From Oribacterium sinus (GTDB taxonomy: Bacteria > Bacillota > Clostridia > Lachnospirales > Lachnospiraceae), in contig NZ_JACHHH010000006.1 in NCBI RefSeq assembly GCF_014202695.1, forward strand, positions 112,995 through 176,994: DNA of 64,000 bases. The letters are read 5' to 3'. The notes under the pieces are model-generated. The model had not been told where the DNA came from and did no database searches. It worked only from the letters and a program-made list of their open reading frames with translations. The first letter of the stretch is position 1; each line of letters starts with the position of its first letter. The translations under genes and the position numbers were made by a program. Positions 24,497-33,642 of this stretch are shown in pieces.

Positions 24497-27103
24497 TTAG
24501 TGAGCCTCATCCCAGTTATTTCCTACAGTAGCCTCTACAATCAAGGGAACCGGCAAAGAAACTACATGTTCCATAGCGGAAACCAGAATATCCTTTACGG
24601 TCTCCAGCTCATCCTTTACAACTTCCAATAAGAGCTCATCATGGATTTGAAGAACAATACGGCTTTGACAGTTCTTTTCTGATAGCTTTTGATCTACAAT
24701 CACCATGGCCTTTTTGATAATATCCGCAGCAGTTCCCTGAATAGGAGCGTTCATGGCTACACGCTCACTAAAGCTTCTTCTCATAAAGTTGGAGGCATGA
24801 ATCTCCGGTAAAGGTCTGCGTCTGCCAAAAAGAGTCTTCACAAAGGAATGTTCTCTGGCAAAGACTACTTCTCCGTCTAAATATTCCTTAACTTTGGGAT
24901 AGCTTGTAAAATATCGCTCAATATACTCCTTGGCCTCCTGCCGAGAGATGCTTAAGCCTTCGGAAAGCCCGAAGGCGGAAATGCCGTAGACAATACCGAA
25001 GTTCACCGCCTTGGCATTTCTTCTAAGCTCCGGCGTTACCTCTTCCAAAGGCACGTGGAACACTTCGGAGGCGGTTACTCTATGAATATCCGCATCCTTC
25101 CTGTAGGCTTCAATCAGTTTTTCATCCTTGGACAAAGAAGCTAAGAGTCTAAGCTCTACCTGGGAATAGTCCGCATCCAGAAAAACAGATCCCTCCTTAG
25201 GAATAAAAACGGAACGGAATACCCTTCCCATCTCCGTACGAATCGGAATGTTCTGTAAATTCGGTTCAGTAGAAGAAAGCCTTCCTGTGGCTGTTACCAT
25301 CTGCTGGAAGCTTCCGTGAATTCTTTGGTCCTCTCCCACATAATTGCTTAATCCTTCCGCATAGGTGGAGTTTAGCTTGGAATAGGTTCTGTATTCTAAG
25401 ATTTTACCTACAATAGGATAGTCTTCCTGTAATTTTTCTAAAACATCCACCGCAGTGGAATATCCGGTCTTCGTCTTCTTTCCTCCGGGAAGCTGCATTT
25501 TCTCAAAAAGGATTCCCCCCAGCTGTTGAGGAGAATTAATATTAAATTCTTCCCCTGCCATAGCATAGATTTCTTCCTGCAACATGGCAATATTCTTCTT
25601 AAGCTCTTCTCCGTAGGACAGAAGAGCCTCCTTATCTACTAAAATTCCTGCCTTCTCCATACGGTAAAGTACAGGCACCAAAGGTTCCTCCACATCCCGA
25701 TACAATTCCCACTGCTCTGTATCCTTCAGCTCCTGAAAAATTCTATCCTTAGCCTGCCAAGAAACAAAGGCGGAATATAGCCCCTCTTCAACGGTATTTT
25801 GAAGCTCCTTCTTTCCCGGCAGTACAAGGTCCATATAATCTCTGGCTAAGTCATCATAGGCATAGGAATCCTTTAAAGGGTTCAAAAGGTAAGCTCCTAG
25901 AGATAAATCATGAATTTCACCCGCTAAAAGCTCCTCCCAAAGATGGTACTGATCCTTTAACTGCAGGGTGAAATATTCTCCCTCCTTCAGAAGCTCTGTT
26001 AGCTCCTCTTCACAAAGGGACAAAGGGATACGATAGAGTCTTGTGTCAGAAAGACAGAGATAAACATACAGCTTTCCCCCATCGGATGGATCTACTTGCA
26101 GAAAAATTCCAGCCGATTTTTGTTTTTTTGCATCCTTAAAGGCGATTTTGGCAAGATAAGGATCTTCCACATCCTTCCATGCAGGAAGACTAAGTTTTTT
26201 CTCCGCTGTACTCTCCGCCTCTTCAAAACGGGAATAAAGGGAACGGAATTCCCACTTTCGAATCAATTCCTTACTTTCGGAATTGGCATAGTTTTCCCAC
26301 TTACAATCGGAAAAATTTAAGCTGATAGGCACATGAATATTGATGGTGGCAAGCTCCTTGGAGAGCTTCGCCAGTTCAAAATGCTCCTTAAGGTCCTTTC
26401 CGGCACTTGGTTTTCTGGGCACTTTAAATTCAGAATCCTCTGCATGGGCATAGGCTTCCTCGATACTTTTATACTTTTGAATAATCCAGGTGGCGGTTTT
26501 TTCTCCCATTCCCGGAACCCCCGGTATATTGTCGGAGCTGTCTCCCATAAGAGCCTTCAAATCAATAAACTCTATAGGACTTACCCCCCATTCCTCCTCC
26601 ACATCCTTGGGATAATAGGAGTAAACCTTGGTCTCTCCCTTGGAGGTTTTGGGAATGCTGATTTTGATATGTTCATCGGACAGCTGTAACAGATCCCGGT
26701 CTCCGGAAACCACCACTACTTCCTTCCCCTCTGCCTGCATTTGCTTGGCAACGGTTCCCAGAATGTCATCCGCTTCAAAGCCCTCCATCATCAGGAGAGG
26801 CATATGCATTTTCCGTAAAAGCTCCTGCAATAAAGGAACCTGTTCCTTCAGTTCCTCCGGCATTCCCTTTCTGGTACCCTTATATTTCGGAAATAGCTTA
26901 TGGCGAAAAGTGGGCTTTGGAACATCAAAGGCCACAGCCACATATTCTGTCTCTTCAAGCTCTATCTCTTTAAACAAAATGTTTAAAAAGCCATAGATTC
27001 CGTTGGTGGGAATTCCCTCTTTGTTGTTTAAAAAAGGAACCCCATAGAAGGCTCTGCTTAATATACTATGACCATCAATTAATAAGATTTTCTCTCTTTT
27101 CAA
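24497..27103 (-). CDS. polA: DNA polymerase I
   Basis: 868 residues from a TTG codon at 27103 with AGGAG seven bases upstream. The N-terminal 5'-nuclease domain (LLIDGHSILSRAFYG, ALMGDSSDNIPGV) is intact. The middle domain (about 310-470) lacks a recognisable DxE exonuclease motif, so proofreading is probably lost, as in many Firmicutes. Polymerase motifs A (DYSQVELRLLA), B (RRNAKAVNFGIVYG) and C (QIHDELLLEV) are complete. It fills gaps in Okazaki-fragment processing and excision repair, the latter matching uvrC in this window. Confidence 0.97.
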   Translation of the reverse strand: MKREKILLIDGHSILSRAFYGVPFLNNKEGIPTNGIYGFLNILFKEIELEETEYVAVAFDVPKPTFRHKLFPKYKGTRKGMPEELKEQVPLLQELLRKMHMPLLMMEGFEADDILGTVAKQMQAEGKEVVVVSGDRDLLQLSDEHIKISIPKTSKGETKVYSYYPKDVEEEWGVSPIEFIDLKALMGDSSDNIPGVPGMGEKTATWIIQKYKSIEEAYAHAEDSEFKVPRKPSAGKDLKEHFELAKLSKELATINIHVPISLNFSDCKWENYANSESKELIRKWEFRSLYSRFEEAESTAEKKLSLPAWKDVEDPYLAKIAFKDAKKQKSAGIFLQVDPSDGGKLYVYLCLSDTRLYRIPLSLCEEELTELLKEGEYFTLQLKDQYHLWEELLAGEIHDLSLGAYLLNPLKDSYAYDDLARDYMDLVLPGKKELQNTVEEGLYSAFVSWQAKDRIFQELKDTEQWELYRDVEEPLVPVLYRMEKAGILVDKEALLSYGEELKKNIAMLQEEIYAMAGEEFNINSPQQLGGILFEKMQLPGGKKTKTGYSTAVDVLEKLQEDYPIVGKILEYRTYSKLNSTYAEGLSNYVGEDQRIHGSFQQMVTATGRLSSTEPNLQNIPIRTEMGRVFRSVFIPKEGSVFLDADYSQVELRLLASLSKDEKLIEAYRKDADIHRVTASEVFHVPLEEVTPELRRNAKAVNFGIVYGISAFGLSEGLSISRQEAKEYIERYFTSYPKVKEYLDGEVVFAREHSFVKTLFGRRRPLPEIHASNFMRRSFSERVAMNAPIQGTAADIIKKAMVIVDQKLSEKNCQSRIVLQIHDELLLEVVKDELETVKDILVSAMEHVVSLPVPLIVEATVGNNWDEAH

Positions 27104-27113
27104 TGCCTTACTC

Positions 27114-27449
27114 CTATCCTATAAATCCGTACAAACTATACCAGGCAGAAAAGAAAACTGCCCAAAAAAGAAGGGAATGTACCACAATTCTCAGTCCTCT
27201 GAAAAAATGGTTTTGGAAGATAAAAAAATTGGCTTCTTCTATTAAGTTTTGATAGGATTTTTCCAGCTGCAGCTCTTCCTGTTCTCCCTCCAAGCTCTGC
27301 AATCCCTCATAGATCATATGGGTAATTCTAAGCTCTTCCCGGCAATCTTTACAGGATTCCATATGCTCCAAAAAGGACTCACATTGTTCCTCTTCCCAGT
27401 TGCCCTGGATAAAATCATTAATATATTTTCTGGCCTCTAAACAATTCAT
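27114..27449 (-). CDS. Small membrane protein with anti-sigma-type zinc finger
   Basis: 111 residues from ATG 27449 (GGGAG upstream). The N-terminal half has C-x-H-x3-C-x2-C spacing (CESFLEHMESCKDC) typical of zf-HC2 anti-sigma domains, and a single membrane segment lies near the C-terminus (LLFWAVFFSAWYSLYGF). No sigma factor gene is adjacent, so its partner is unknown. It ends 10 bases before polA and starts divergently from the tRNA-Leu promoter. Confidence 0.65.
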   Translation of the reverse strand: MNCLEARKYINDFIQGNWEEEQCESFLEHMESCKDCREELRITHMIYEGLQSLEGEQEELQLEKSYQNLIEEANFFIFQNHFFRGLRIVVHSLLFWAVFFSAWYSLYGFIG

Positions 27450-27476
27450 TTTTCTCCCATTTTCTTGATAAAGGAC

Positions 27477-27505
27477 TTGCAAAGAAAAGAAAAAAGTGGT
27501 AACCT
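27477..27505 (+). promoter_or_regulatory. Promoter of tRNA-Leu
   Basis: TTGCAA (27477-27482), 17-base spacer, TAACCT (27500-27505), placed 14 bases upstream of the mature tRNA 5' end. Confidence 0.6.
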
Positions 27506-27518
27506 AGGTTCTGTTCTT

Positions 27519-27597
27519 GCCGCCGTGGCGGAATGGCAGACGCACTTGACTCAAAATCAAGCGGGAAACCGTGCCGGTTCGAGTCCGGCTGGCGGCA
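27519..27597 (+). tRNA. tRNA-Leu, anticodon CAA
   Basis: The acceptor strands GCCGCCG and TGGCGGC pair over seven positions. The anticodon arm CTTGA-CTCAAAA-TCAAG places CAA at positions 34-36. A T-arm with GGTTCGAGTCC is present. The variable region is short for a class II tRNA. CCA is not encoded. It is the only RNA gene on the plus strand here. Confidence 0.93.
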
Positions 27598-27599
27598 TG

Positions 27600-27627
27600 A
27601 AGGAGAGAGAAATCTCTCCTTTTTTTA
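27600..27627 (+). terminator. Terminator of tRNA-Leu
   Basis: Perfect stem AGGAGAGA/TCTCTCCT with a 4-base loop, then a run of eight T residues on the plus strand, starting 3 bases past the tRNA. Confidence 0.88.
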
Positions 27628-27738
27628 TGCCATTTTCCAGTCCTATATAATTCTATAGCCTATTTACAATCCGCTTATTTACAATATGTTTATTCAACTA
27701 GCTTATTATAATTCGCTTCTTGCGATTTTCTCTTATTC

Positions 27739-28380
27739 CTATTTTGTACCGAAAATTCTATCTCCGGCATCTCCCAAGCCCGGGCAGATATAGGCATTTT
27801 CATTTAACTCCCGATCCAGATTACCCACATAAATTTGTACGTCCGGATGGGCTTCGTGAAGCTTCTTTACGCCTTCAGGAGCGGCAATAATACAAACAAA
27901 TTTGATTTTCTTTCCTCCGTGCTTTTTAATCTGACTAATGGCATCCACTCCGGAACCGCCGGTAGCCAGCATGGGATCGCAAACCACAATGATTCTTTCT
28001 TCGATGGGGTTTGGCAATTTACAGAAATATTCCACCGGCTTATGGGTTGTTTCATCTCTGTACAAACCGATATGTCCAATCTTTGCGGAAGGAACCAGTG
28101 CCGTAAGTCCTGAAACCATTCCCAGTCCCGCTCTTAAGATAGGAACAATGGCCAGCTTTCGTCCGGCAATAACCAAAGTCTCTGTCTTTTCGATAGGGGT
28201 CTCCACCGGCATTTTCGTCATGGGAAGGTCGGACAAAGCCACAAATCCCATCAACATAGCAATCTCTTCCACCAACTGACGAAATTCATTGGTTCCGGTG
28301 TTCTTATCCCTTAAAATGGAAATTTTGTGGGTGATTAAGGGATGATCTAAAATAATTACATTCTCTCCAAATTCGTTCAT
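27739..28380 (-). CDS. upp: Uracil phosphoribosyltransferase
   Basis: 213 residues, the usual length. It converts uracil and PRPP to UMP in pyrimidine salvage. Motifs are [11 protein letters not shown] near the middle and the PRPP loop [14 protein letters not shown], with the uracil-binding [12 protein letters not shown] at the end. It is a single gene with its own promoter. Confidence 0.98.
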   Translation of the reverse strand: MNEFGENVIILDHPLITHKISILRDKNTGTNEFRQLVEEIAMLMGFVALSDLPMTKMPVETPIEKTETLVIAGRKLAIVPILRAGLGMVSGLTALVPSAKIGHIGLYRDETTHKPVEYFCKLPNPIEERIIVVCDPMLATGGSGVDAISQIKKHGGKKIKFVCIIAAPEGVKKLHEAHPDVQIYVGNLDRELNENAYICPGLGDAGDRIFGTK

Positions 28381-28437
28381 GGCTTTTCCTTTCCTATTGT
28401 TCTAATTCAGGGTGCTAGTAATCTTTACTCCGTTAAG

Positions 28438-28466
28438 ACGATAGTACAGAGTATTTTCTTTTTCAA
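28438..28466 (-). promoter_or_regulatory. Candidate upp promoter
   Basis: TTGAAA (28461-28466), a 17-base spacer and TATCGT (28438-28443) on the minus strand, about 58 bases upstream of the start codon. No PyrR-type attenuator was recognised. Confidence 0.4.
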
Positions 28467-28553
28467 GTCTTTTCTAATTCTTTTATGCTTTCAAGAAAGA
28501 AGACACCTTCTTTATCAACGCCCCAATACGATGCATTTTTTCTGTTCTTAATT

Positions 28554-29228
28554 CTATCTCTCTTCTTTTTGTACAATATTGTTCTTATCTTTATAAATGT
28601 GTTTAGGAGGAACAATACCCCGTACCGGAGATAAGGGATAAATATTGGAATGAGAGCAAAGAATGGTTCCCGGATTCAGTACGGACTGACAGCCTACTTC
28701 CACCTGTTCTCCCACAATGGCTCCAAATTTCTTTAAGCCTGTTTCAAGCTCTCCGTCTTCTGCATGAATCTTAACCAGGGTCTTGTCGGATTTTACATTG
28801 GAGGTTAATGTCCCTGCTCCCAGATGAGAGTATTCTCCTAAAATGGAATCCCCCACATAGTTGTAATGAGGAGTTTGCACATGGGAAAAAAGAACCGCAT
28901 TTTTAAATTCACAGCTATTTCCCAAGACACAGCCCTCTCCGGCAAATACATTTTCCCGTAAAAAGGCTCCCGGACGGACTTCACAGTTCGCCATAATAAT
29001 AATATTCTCCCCCAGATATACATTGGGATAAAGCTTTACACTCTCATGGACAAAAACTCCTTTTTTCACTTCTTGAAAGCCTGAAGGAAGCTTTCCCTGC
29101 ATAGCGGAAATCCAGGTTTTAATCTTCGGTAAGGCCTCCCAGGGATATTGACATCCTTCAAAAAGGGATTGGTAAGGTTCCTCTAAGGATGGATAAAAAG
29201 CTTTACATTCCAAGTCCTTCTTTTTCAT
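28554..29228 (-). CDS. Hexapeptide-repeat (left-handed beta-helix) acyl/nucleotidyltransferase-like protein
   Basis: 224 residues; the second of two adjacent ATGs (29228) is better spaced from GGAG. From about residue 60 there is a run of hexapeptide turns (VYLGENIIIMANCEVRPGAF, HLGAGTLTSNVKSD) matching the acyltransferase half of UDP-GlcNAc pyrophosphorylase-type proteins, with no sugar-nucleotide uridylyl domain before it. Related stand-alone proteins are annotated as UDP-N-acetylglucosamine pyrophosphorylases, but this one can supply at most the transferase or a structural role. It follows topB by about 85 bases. Confidence 0.75.
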   Translation of the reverse strand: MKKKDLECKAFYPSLEEPYQSLFEGCQYPWEALPKIKTWISAMQGKLPSGFQEVKKGVFVHESVKLYPNVYLGENIIIMANCEVRPGAFLRENVFAGEGCVLGNSCEFKNAVLFSHVQTPHYNYVGDSILGEYSHLGAGTLTSNVKSDKTLVKIHAEDGELETGLKKFGAIVGEQVEVGCQSVLNPGTILCSHSNIYPLSPVRGIVPPKHIYKDKNNIVQKEER

Positions 29229-29316
29229 CATTGCTCCTCTCTTTGTCGCAAAATCACAAGTCGATACTTCTATAAACTCTTTACTCTTTAAATTATTGGA
29301 TGTCCGGCATTTTACT

Positions 29317-31329
29317 TTATAAACTCTTTACCTTGTTGGTATTCTTTTCTACAAAAGCTTCCAGCTTCCGCATATATTCTTCTTCCGAAATTTCTCCTCC
29401 CTCCACATAGGAAAGCCCCTTCTCCCAAGAGGCGGTAAGGGTGGGATTCAATAAAGCCGGTATGGATTTGGCAAGAATCTGTACAATCTTTTCTCCCAGT
29501 TCGCTGGGGCTCAATTGTTGATTCTTTTTTTCCAAATGAATATATTCATTTTTCTCAAGCTTGCTTAAAATTCCGGCTCTGGTAGCGGATGTTCCTATAC
29601 CGGAACCCTTTATCTGGGCACGAAGCTCTTCATCTTCTATCAGCTTTCCCGCATTTTCCATGGCCAGAATCATACTTCCGGAGGTATATCGCTTAGGGGG
29701 CTGGGTTTCTCCCTCCTTTAGCTTAAGCTCCTGCAAATAAAGCTTGGCTCCTTTTTTCAGTTCGGAAAGCTTGGGATTGCCGATTTCCGTGACCGCTTCC
29801 TCTGATTCCGTTTCCTCAGCCCCCTGGCCATTGCCACTACCGGAGAAATCCGCCGGAGAAGCCTCTTTATCCTTGTCTTTCTTTTGATAAAGGCAAAGAT
29901 AACCATCCTTCGTCAATACTTTTTCGTTGGCAACAAAGCATTCTCCCGAAACTTCAATTTCTAAAGCTATCTTTTTGTACTCTGCGGCAGGATAAAAAAT
30001 GGACAAGAAACGACGAATAATAAAGTCCAGCACCCTCTTTCCCTGATAGGAAAGGGAATTATATTGTCCTGATCCCTGTCCCGTAGGAATAATGGCATAG
30101 TGATCCGTTATCTTTTTGTCGTCTGTATAGCGGGAACGGGCAATGGATTTCACACTGTCCATAGCAAGAACCTCTTTGGCATACTTTGCATAGGGGGGAA
30201 AAGACAAAAGTCCCTGAATATTTTTCTCGATCTCCTTAGCTACCGCAGTGGATAATACTCTGGCATCCGTACGGGGATAGGTACACATTTTCTTCTCATA
30301 AAGCTCCTGTACAAGCTTTAAACACTCGTCAGGACTGATTTTTAAAGACTTGGAACATTCGTTTTGGAGCTCCGCCAAATTATAGAGCAATGGAGGATTT
30401 TTACTTTCCTTCTTTTTTTCCAGAGCAGTCACTCTTCCTTCCCTGGGTAGTGGAGAAAATACCTCCAAAAATTCCTCTCCCTTTTCCTTTAGCAGAAAGC
30501 CGATATTTTTATATAAATCCTTCTCCTTATAATAAGGGCTTTCCTCTCTGCTTCGTAACTCACAAAGGAGACCGGCTTCCCCTCCCTCTTCCAGGGAAAA
30601 ATCCCCCAGAGGTTTATAGAAGACAGTCTTTTGAAAACGGCGGATTTCCCACTCTCTTTGGACAATCATAGCCAAAACGCAGCTCATCACTCGTCCCACG
30701 GCAATCAGGGCACTTTTTTCCTTGCCAAGGCTTTTTGCCAAAGCTCTGCCATACCTTAAGGTCAATACTCTGGAAAAATTAATTCCCATAAGATAATCTT
30801 CCTTGGCTCGTAAATAGGCGGCTTTGGCTAAAGAATCATAGGCGGATTCTAGTTTTGCTTCCCGAATTCCTCGAAGAATCTCTTCCTTAGTTTGTGAATC
30901 AATCCAAACTCGTCTTTCCTCCGCCTTTAAATTCTTGCAAAAGGAGGCTACCAAACGGTAAATGTATTCACCCTCCCGTCCGGAGTCGGTACAGACATAA
31001 ATGCAGCCGATATCTTCCCGCTCCATCAGGCCTGTAACCTGTTGAAATTGCTCTTTAACGGAAGGAATCACCTCATAAAGAAATTCCTTGGGAAGGAAGG
31101 GAAGGGTTTCCATACGCCAACTCTTGTACTTCTCATCATAAACCTCCGGATAGCTCATACTGACCAGATGTCCTACACACCAGGTAAAGATATGCTCTCC
31201 TGCCTCAATATAGCCTCTTCTTCCGGAGGAGTTGGTATTTACCCCCAAGGCTTCCGCAAATTGCTTGGCTACAGAAGGTTTCTCCGCAATATATAAATTT
31301 TTTTTCTTTCCTACATCTGTATTTGACAT
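29317..31329 (-). CDS. topB: DNA topoisomerase III
   Basis: 670 residues, type IA. The Toprim domain has NLYIAEKPSVA at the start and the acidic DSGREGEY. The catalytic tyrosine is in CTYPRTDARVL, and GIGTSATRAGIL lies near 590. A Gln/Glu/Asp-rich insert precedes the last third. It relaxes negatively supercoiled or catenated DNA during replication or recombination. The ribosome site is weak (GAGA). It lies 39 bases after galM and is probably in the same transcript. Confidence 0.93.
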   Translation of the reverse strand: MSNTDVGKKKNLYIAEKPSVAKQFAEALGVNTNSSGRRGYIEAGEHIFTWCVGHLVSMSYPEVYDEKYKSWRMETLPFLPKEFLYEVIPSVKEQFQQVTGLMEREDIGCIYVCTDSGREGEYIYRLVASFCKNLKAEERRVWIDSQTKEEILRGIREAKLESAYDSLAKAAYLRAKEDYLMGINFSRVLTLRYGRALAKSLGKEKSALIAVGRVMSCVLAMIVQREWEIRRFQKTVFYKPLGDFSLEEGGEAGLLCELRSREESPYYKEKDLYKNIGFLLKEKGEEFLEVFSPLPREGRVTALEKKKESKNPPLLYNLAELQNECSKSLKISPDECLKLVQELYEKKMCTYPRTDARVLSTAVAKEIEKNIQGLLSFPPYAKYAKEVLAMDSVKSIARSRYTDDKKITDHYAIIPTGQGSGQYNSLSYQGKRVLDFIIRRFLSIFYPAAEYKKIALEIEVSGECFVANEKVLTKDGYLCLYQKKDKDKEASPADFSGSGNGQGAEETESEEAVTEIGNPKLSELKKGAKLYLQELKLKEGETQPPKRYTSGSMILAMENAGKLIEDEELRAQIKGSGIGTSATRAGILSKLEKNEYIHLEKKNQQLSPSELGEKIVQILAKSIPALLNPTLTASWEKGLSYVEGGEISEEEYMRKLEAFVEKNTNKVKSL

Positions 31330-31368
31330 GAAATCTCTATATTTTCTATAAATTCCTTCTTAGCATAT

Positions 31369-32421
31369 TTAAATCAATCTTTGCCGAAAACGATAGATAG
31401 TTTCAGAATGGTAGGTGGAGCCTGCAGCTACAATAGGAGCAAGAAAGTTAGGAACATTGATGGCATCCGGATAGTACTGCGTTTCAAAGCAATATCCGCT
31501 ATGGGGCTCATAGCTCACTCCGCCCTTTCCCATATCCTCCGCCATTAAAAAATTGGCGGTATAGAACTGAATTCCCGGACAATCCGTTTCTACCAACATT
31601 TCAATGGCTGTTTTCTTGGAGTAAGCTATAGCTGCCTTTCGAAGGCTTCCCGCTTCCCCGTCTACACAAAAGTTATGATCATAGCCCCCTGCCGCCAAAA
31701 GCTCCTTATCTTTCTTAAAGGCTTTCTCAAAAATCGGTCTTTCCTCTCGGAAATCAAAGGCTGTTCCCGTAACAGGACGAATCTCTCCCGTAGGAATCAA
31801 AAATTCATCGGAGGGAGTATAGTGGGAAGCGAAAATCCGAACACTTTGTTCCGCTATATTTCCCTGGTCATGACCGGATAGATTAAAATAGGCATGATTA
31901 GTAAAATTCATCAGGGTATCCTTATCCGAATTTCCCTTATAGCGAATATGCAAAGCATTATCCTCCGTCAACTCATATGTCACGGAAAAATCCATATTTC
32001 CGGGAAAGCCCTGGTCCATATCTTTGGAAAAAAGGGAAAAACAAATGGAATTTTCTCCCTTTTGCTTTGCCTGAAATAATCTTCTGCCAAAATATTCCGG
32101 ACCGGAATGGCAGTTGCTATGCTGCTTGTCATTTAAAAACAAATGGTATTCTTTCCCCTGTAGCTGAAAACATCCCCCACTGATACGGTTGGCATTTCTT
32201 CCGACCACCTCTCCCATATGTCCCGGGTTTTCCATTAAATCTTCCCAGTTTTCAACGGACAAAAGCACATCCACCAATTTCCCGCTACGATCCGGAAAAA
32301 GAAAGGATAGCCAGACAGCGCCAAGGTCGGTGAAAACCGCTTGAACCCCATTCTTATTTTCCAAAATATAACGATGTACTTCTCTTTCATCTACAAAATG
32401 ACCACATTTTTCAATACGCAT
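31369..32421 (-). CDS. galM: Aldose 1-epimerase
   Basis: 350 residues, normal for galactose mutarotases, which interconvert alpha and beta anomers of galactose and glucose. Conserved positions include the His in NFTNHAYFNLSG, the GGYDHNF segment and the acidic residue in YEPHSGYCFETQYYPDA. The start ATG at 32421 has AGGAGG, placed right after the asd terminator. It lies 5.5 kb from galKET. Confidence 0.93.
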   Translation of the reverse strand: MRIEKCGHFVDEREVHRYILENKNGVQAVFTDLGAVWLSFLFPDRSGKLVDVLLSVENWEDLMENPGHMGEVVGRNANRISGGCFQLQGKEYHLFLNDKQHSNCHSGPEYFGRRLFQAKQKGENSICFSLFSKDMDQGFPGNMDFSVTYELTEDNALHIRYKGNSDKDTLMNFTNHAYFNLSGHDQGNIAEQSVRIFASHYTPSDEFLIPTGEIRPVTGTAFDFREERPIFEKAFKKDKELLAAGGYDHNFCVDGEAGSLRKAAIAYSKKTAIEMLVETDCPGIQFYTANFLMAEDMGKGGVSYEPHSGYCFETQYYPDAINVPNFLAPIVAAGSTYHSETIYRFRQRLI

Positions 32422-32433
32422 AGCAAGCCTCCT

Positions 32434-32482
32434 GAAAAAAAGGAGTGTGAAAAAGAAAGTAAATCCCCCTCGTTCACACCCC
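32434..32482 (-). terminator. Terminator after asd
   Basis: GGGTGTGAA pairs with TTCACACTC around a loop of about 22 bases, followed on the minus strand by TTTTTTTC. It lies between the asd stop and the galM ribosome site, so galM expression depends on readthrough or a promoter I could not see. Confidence 0.65.
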
Positions 32483-32489
32483 CTACACT

Positions 32490-33572
32490 TTATCTTTTTT
32501 GAATATATCCAAGCTCTACCAAAGTTTCCGCGGAAAGCACTCCACCGCCGGCTGCCCCTCTTAGGGTGTTGTGGCTCAGTCCCACAAACTTGAAATCGAA
32601 AAGATTATCTTCCCGTAATCTTCCGATGGAGATTCCCATTCCCTTTTCAAAATTCACATCCGTAAGAACAGATGGTCTGTTGTCCTCTTCCAAATACTGA
32701 ATAAACTGCTTCGGTGCAGAGGGTAAATTCTTCTCCTGGGGTAAGCCCTTGTAATTTCTAAGAGCGGAAATCAACTCATCCTTAGTAACCTTCTTCCGGA
32801 AACGAATGGAAACTGTAGCAGTGTGTCCGTTTAAAACAGGAACGCGGATACACTGAGCACTTAAAACCAATCCCTCCTTCAGCTTAATGCCATCCTCTGT
32901 ATAAGTTCCCAACACACGAAGAGGCTCCTTCTCGGACTTTTCTTCCTCTCCGCCGATATAAGGAATGATATTTCCTACCATCTCAGGCCAAGTCTCAAAG
33001 TTCTTTCCTGCACCGGATATCGCCTGATAGGTGGAAATTACACACTCATAGGGCTCATATTCTGCCCATGCTGCTAAAGCAGGAGCATAGGACTGGATGG
33101 AACAGTTAGGCTTAACTGCAATAAAGCCTCTCTTGGTTCCTAAACGCTTTCTCTGCTTTTCAATCAGCTGATAATGCTCCGGATTAATCTCAGGAACTAC
33201 CATGGGAACATCCTCTGTCCAGCGATGTGCAGAGTTGTTGGAAACCACCGGAACCTCTGCCTTGGCATAGGCCTCCTCGATGGCTTTGATTTCCTCCTTC
33301 TTCATATCCACTGCGGAGAAAACGAAATCCAGTCCCTCTACCACATCTTCTACCTTGGATACATCCTTAACCACCATCTTCTTTAATTTCTCAGGCATAG
33401 GTTCTTCCAGCTTCCAACGATCCCCTACCGCTTCTTCATATGTTAAGCCGCTGGATCTTGGAGAGGCGGCAAGGCAAGCCACCTCAAACCATGGGTGTTC
33501 TGCCAGTAAAGTGGCAAAACGCTGTCCCACCATTCCTGTTGCTCCCAAAATACCTACTTTAAATTTTTCCAT
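32490..33572 (-). CDS. asd: Aspartate-semialdehyde dehydrogenase
   Basis: 360 residues, of the archaeal/fungal-like class. The NADP-binding opening is VGILGATGMVGQRF, and the catalytic cysteine lies in AVKPNCSIQSYA. GLSHNTLRGAAGG is near the C-terminus. It provides aspartate semialdehyde for lysine/diaminopimelate, threonine and methionine. The start ATG is at 33572. It lies about 70 bases after parC. Confidence 0.96.
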   Translation of the reverse strand: MEKFKVGILGATGMVGQRFATLLAEHPWFEVACLAASPRSSGLTYEEAVGDRWKLEEPMPEKLKKMVVKDVSKVEDVVEGLDFVFSAVDMKKEEIKAIEEAYAKAEVPVVSNNSAHRWTEDVPMVVPEINPEHYQLIEKQRKRLGTKRGFIAVKPNCSIQSYAPALAAWAEYEPYECVISTYQAISGAGKNFETWPEMVGNIIPYIGGEEEKSEKEPLRVLGTYTEDGIKLKEGLVLSAQCIRVPVLNGHTATVSIRFRKKVTKDELISALRNYKGLPQEKNLPSAPKQFIQYLEEDNRPSVLTDVNFEKGMGISIGRLREDNLFDFKFVGLSHNTLRGAAGGGVLSAETLVELGYIQKR

Positions 33573-33642
33573 ATCTTTTCCCTCTATTCCTCATTAACGC
33601 CTCTATTGTAGCATGGCAGGGTGATGAAAAAAAGTATTTTCC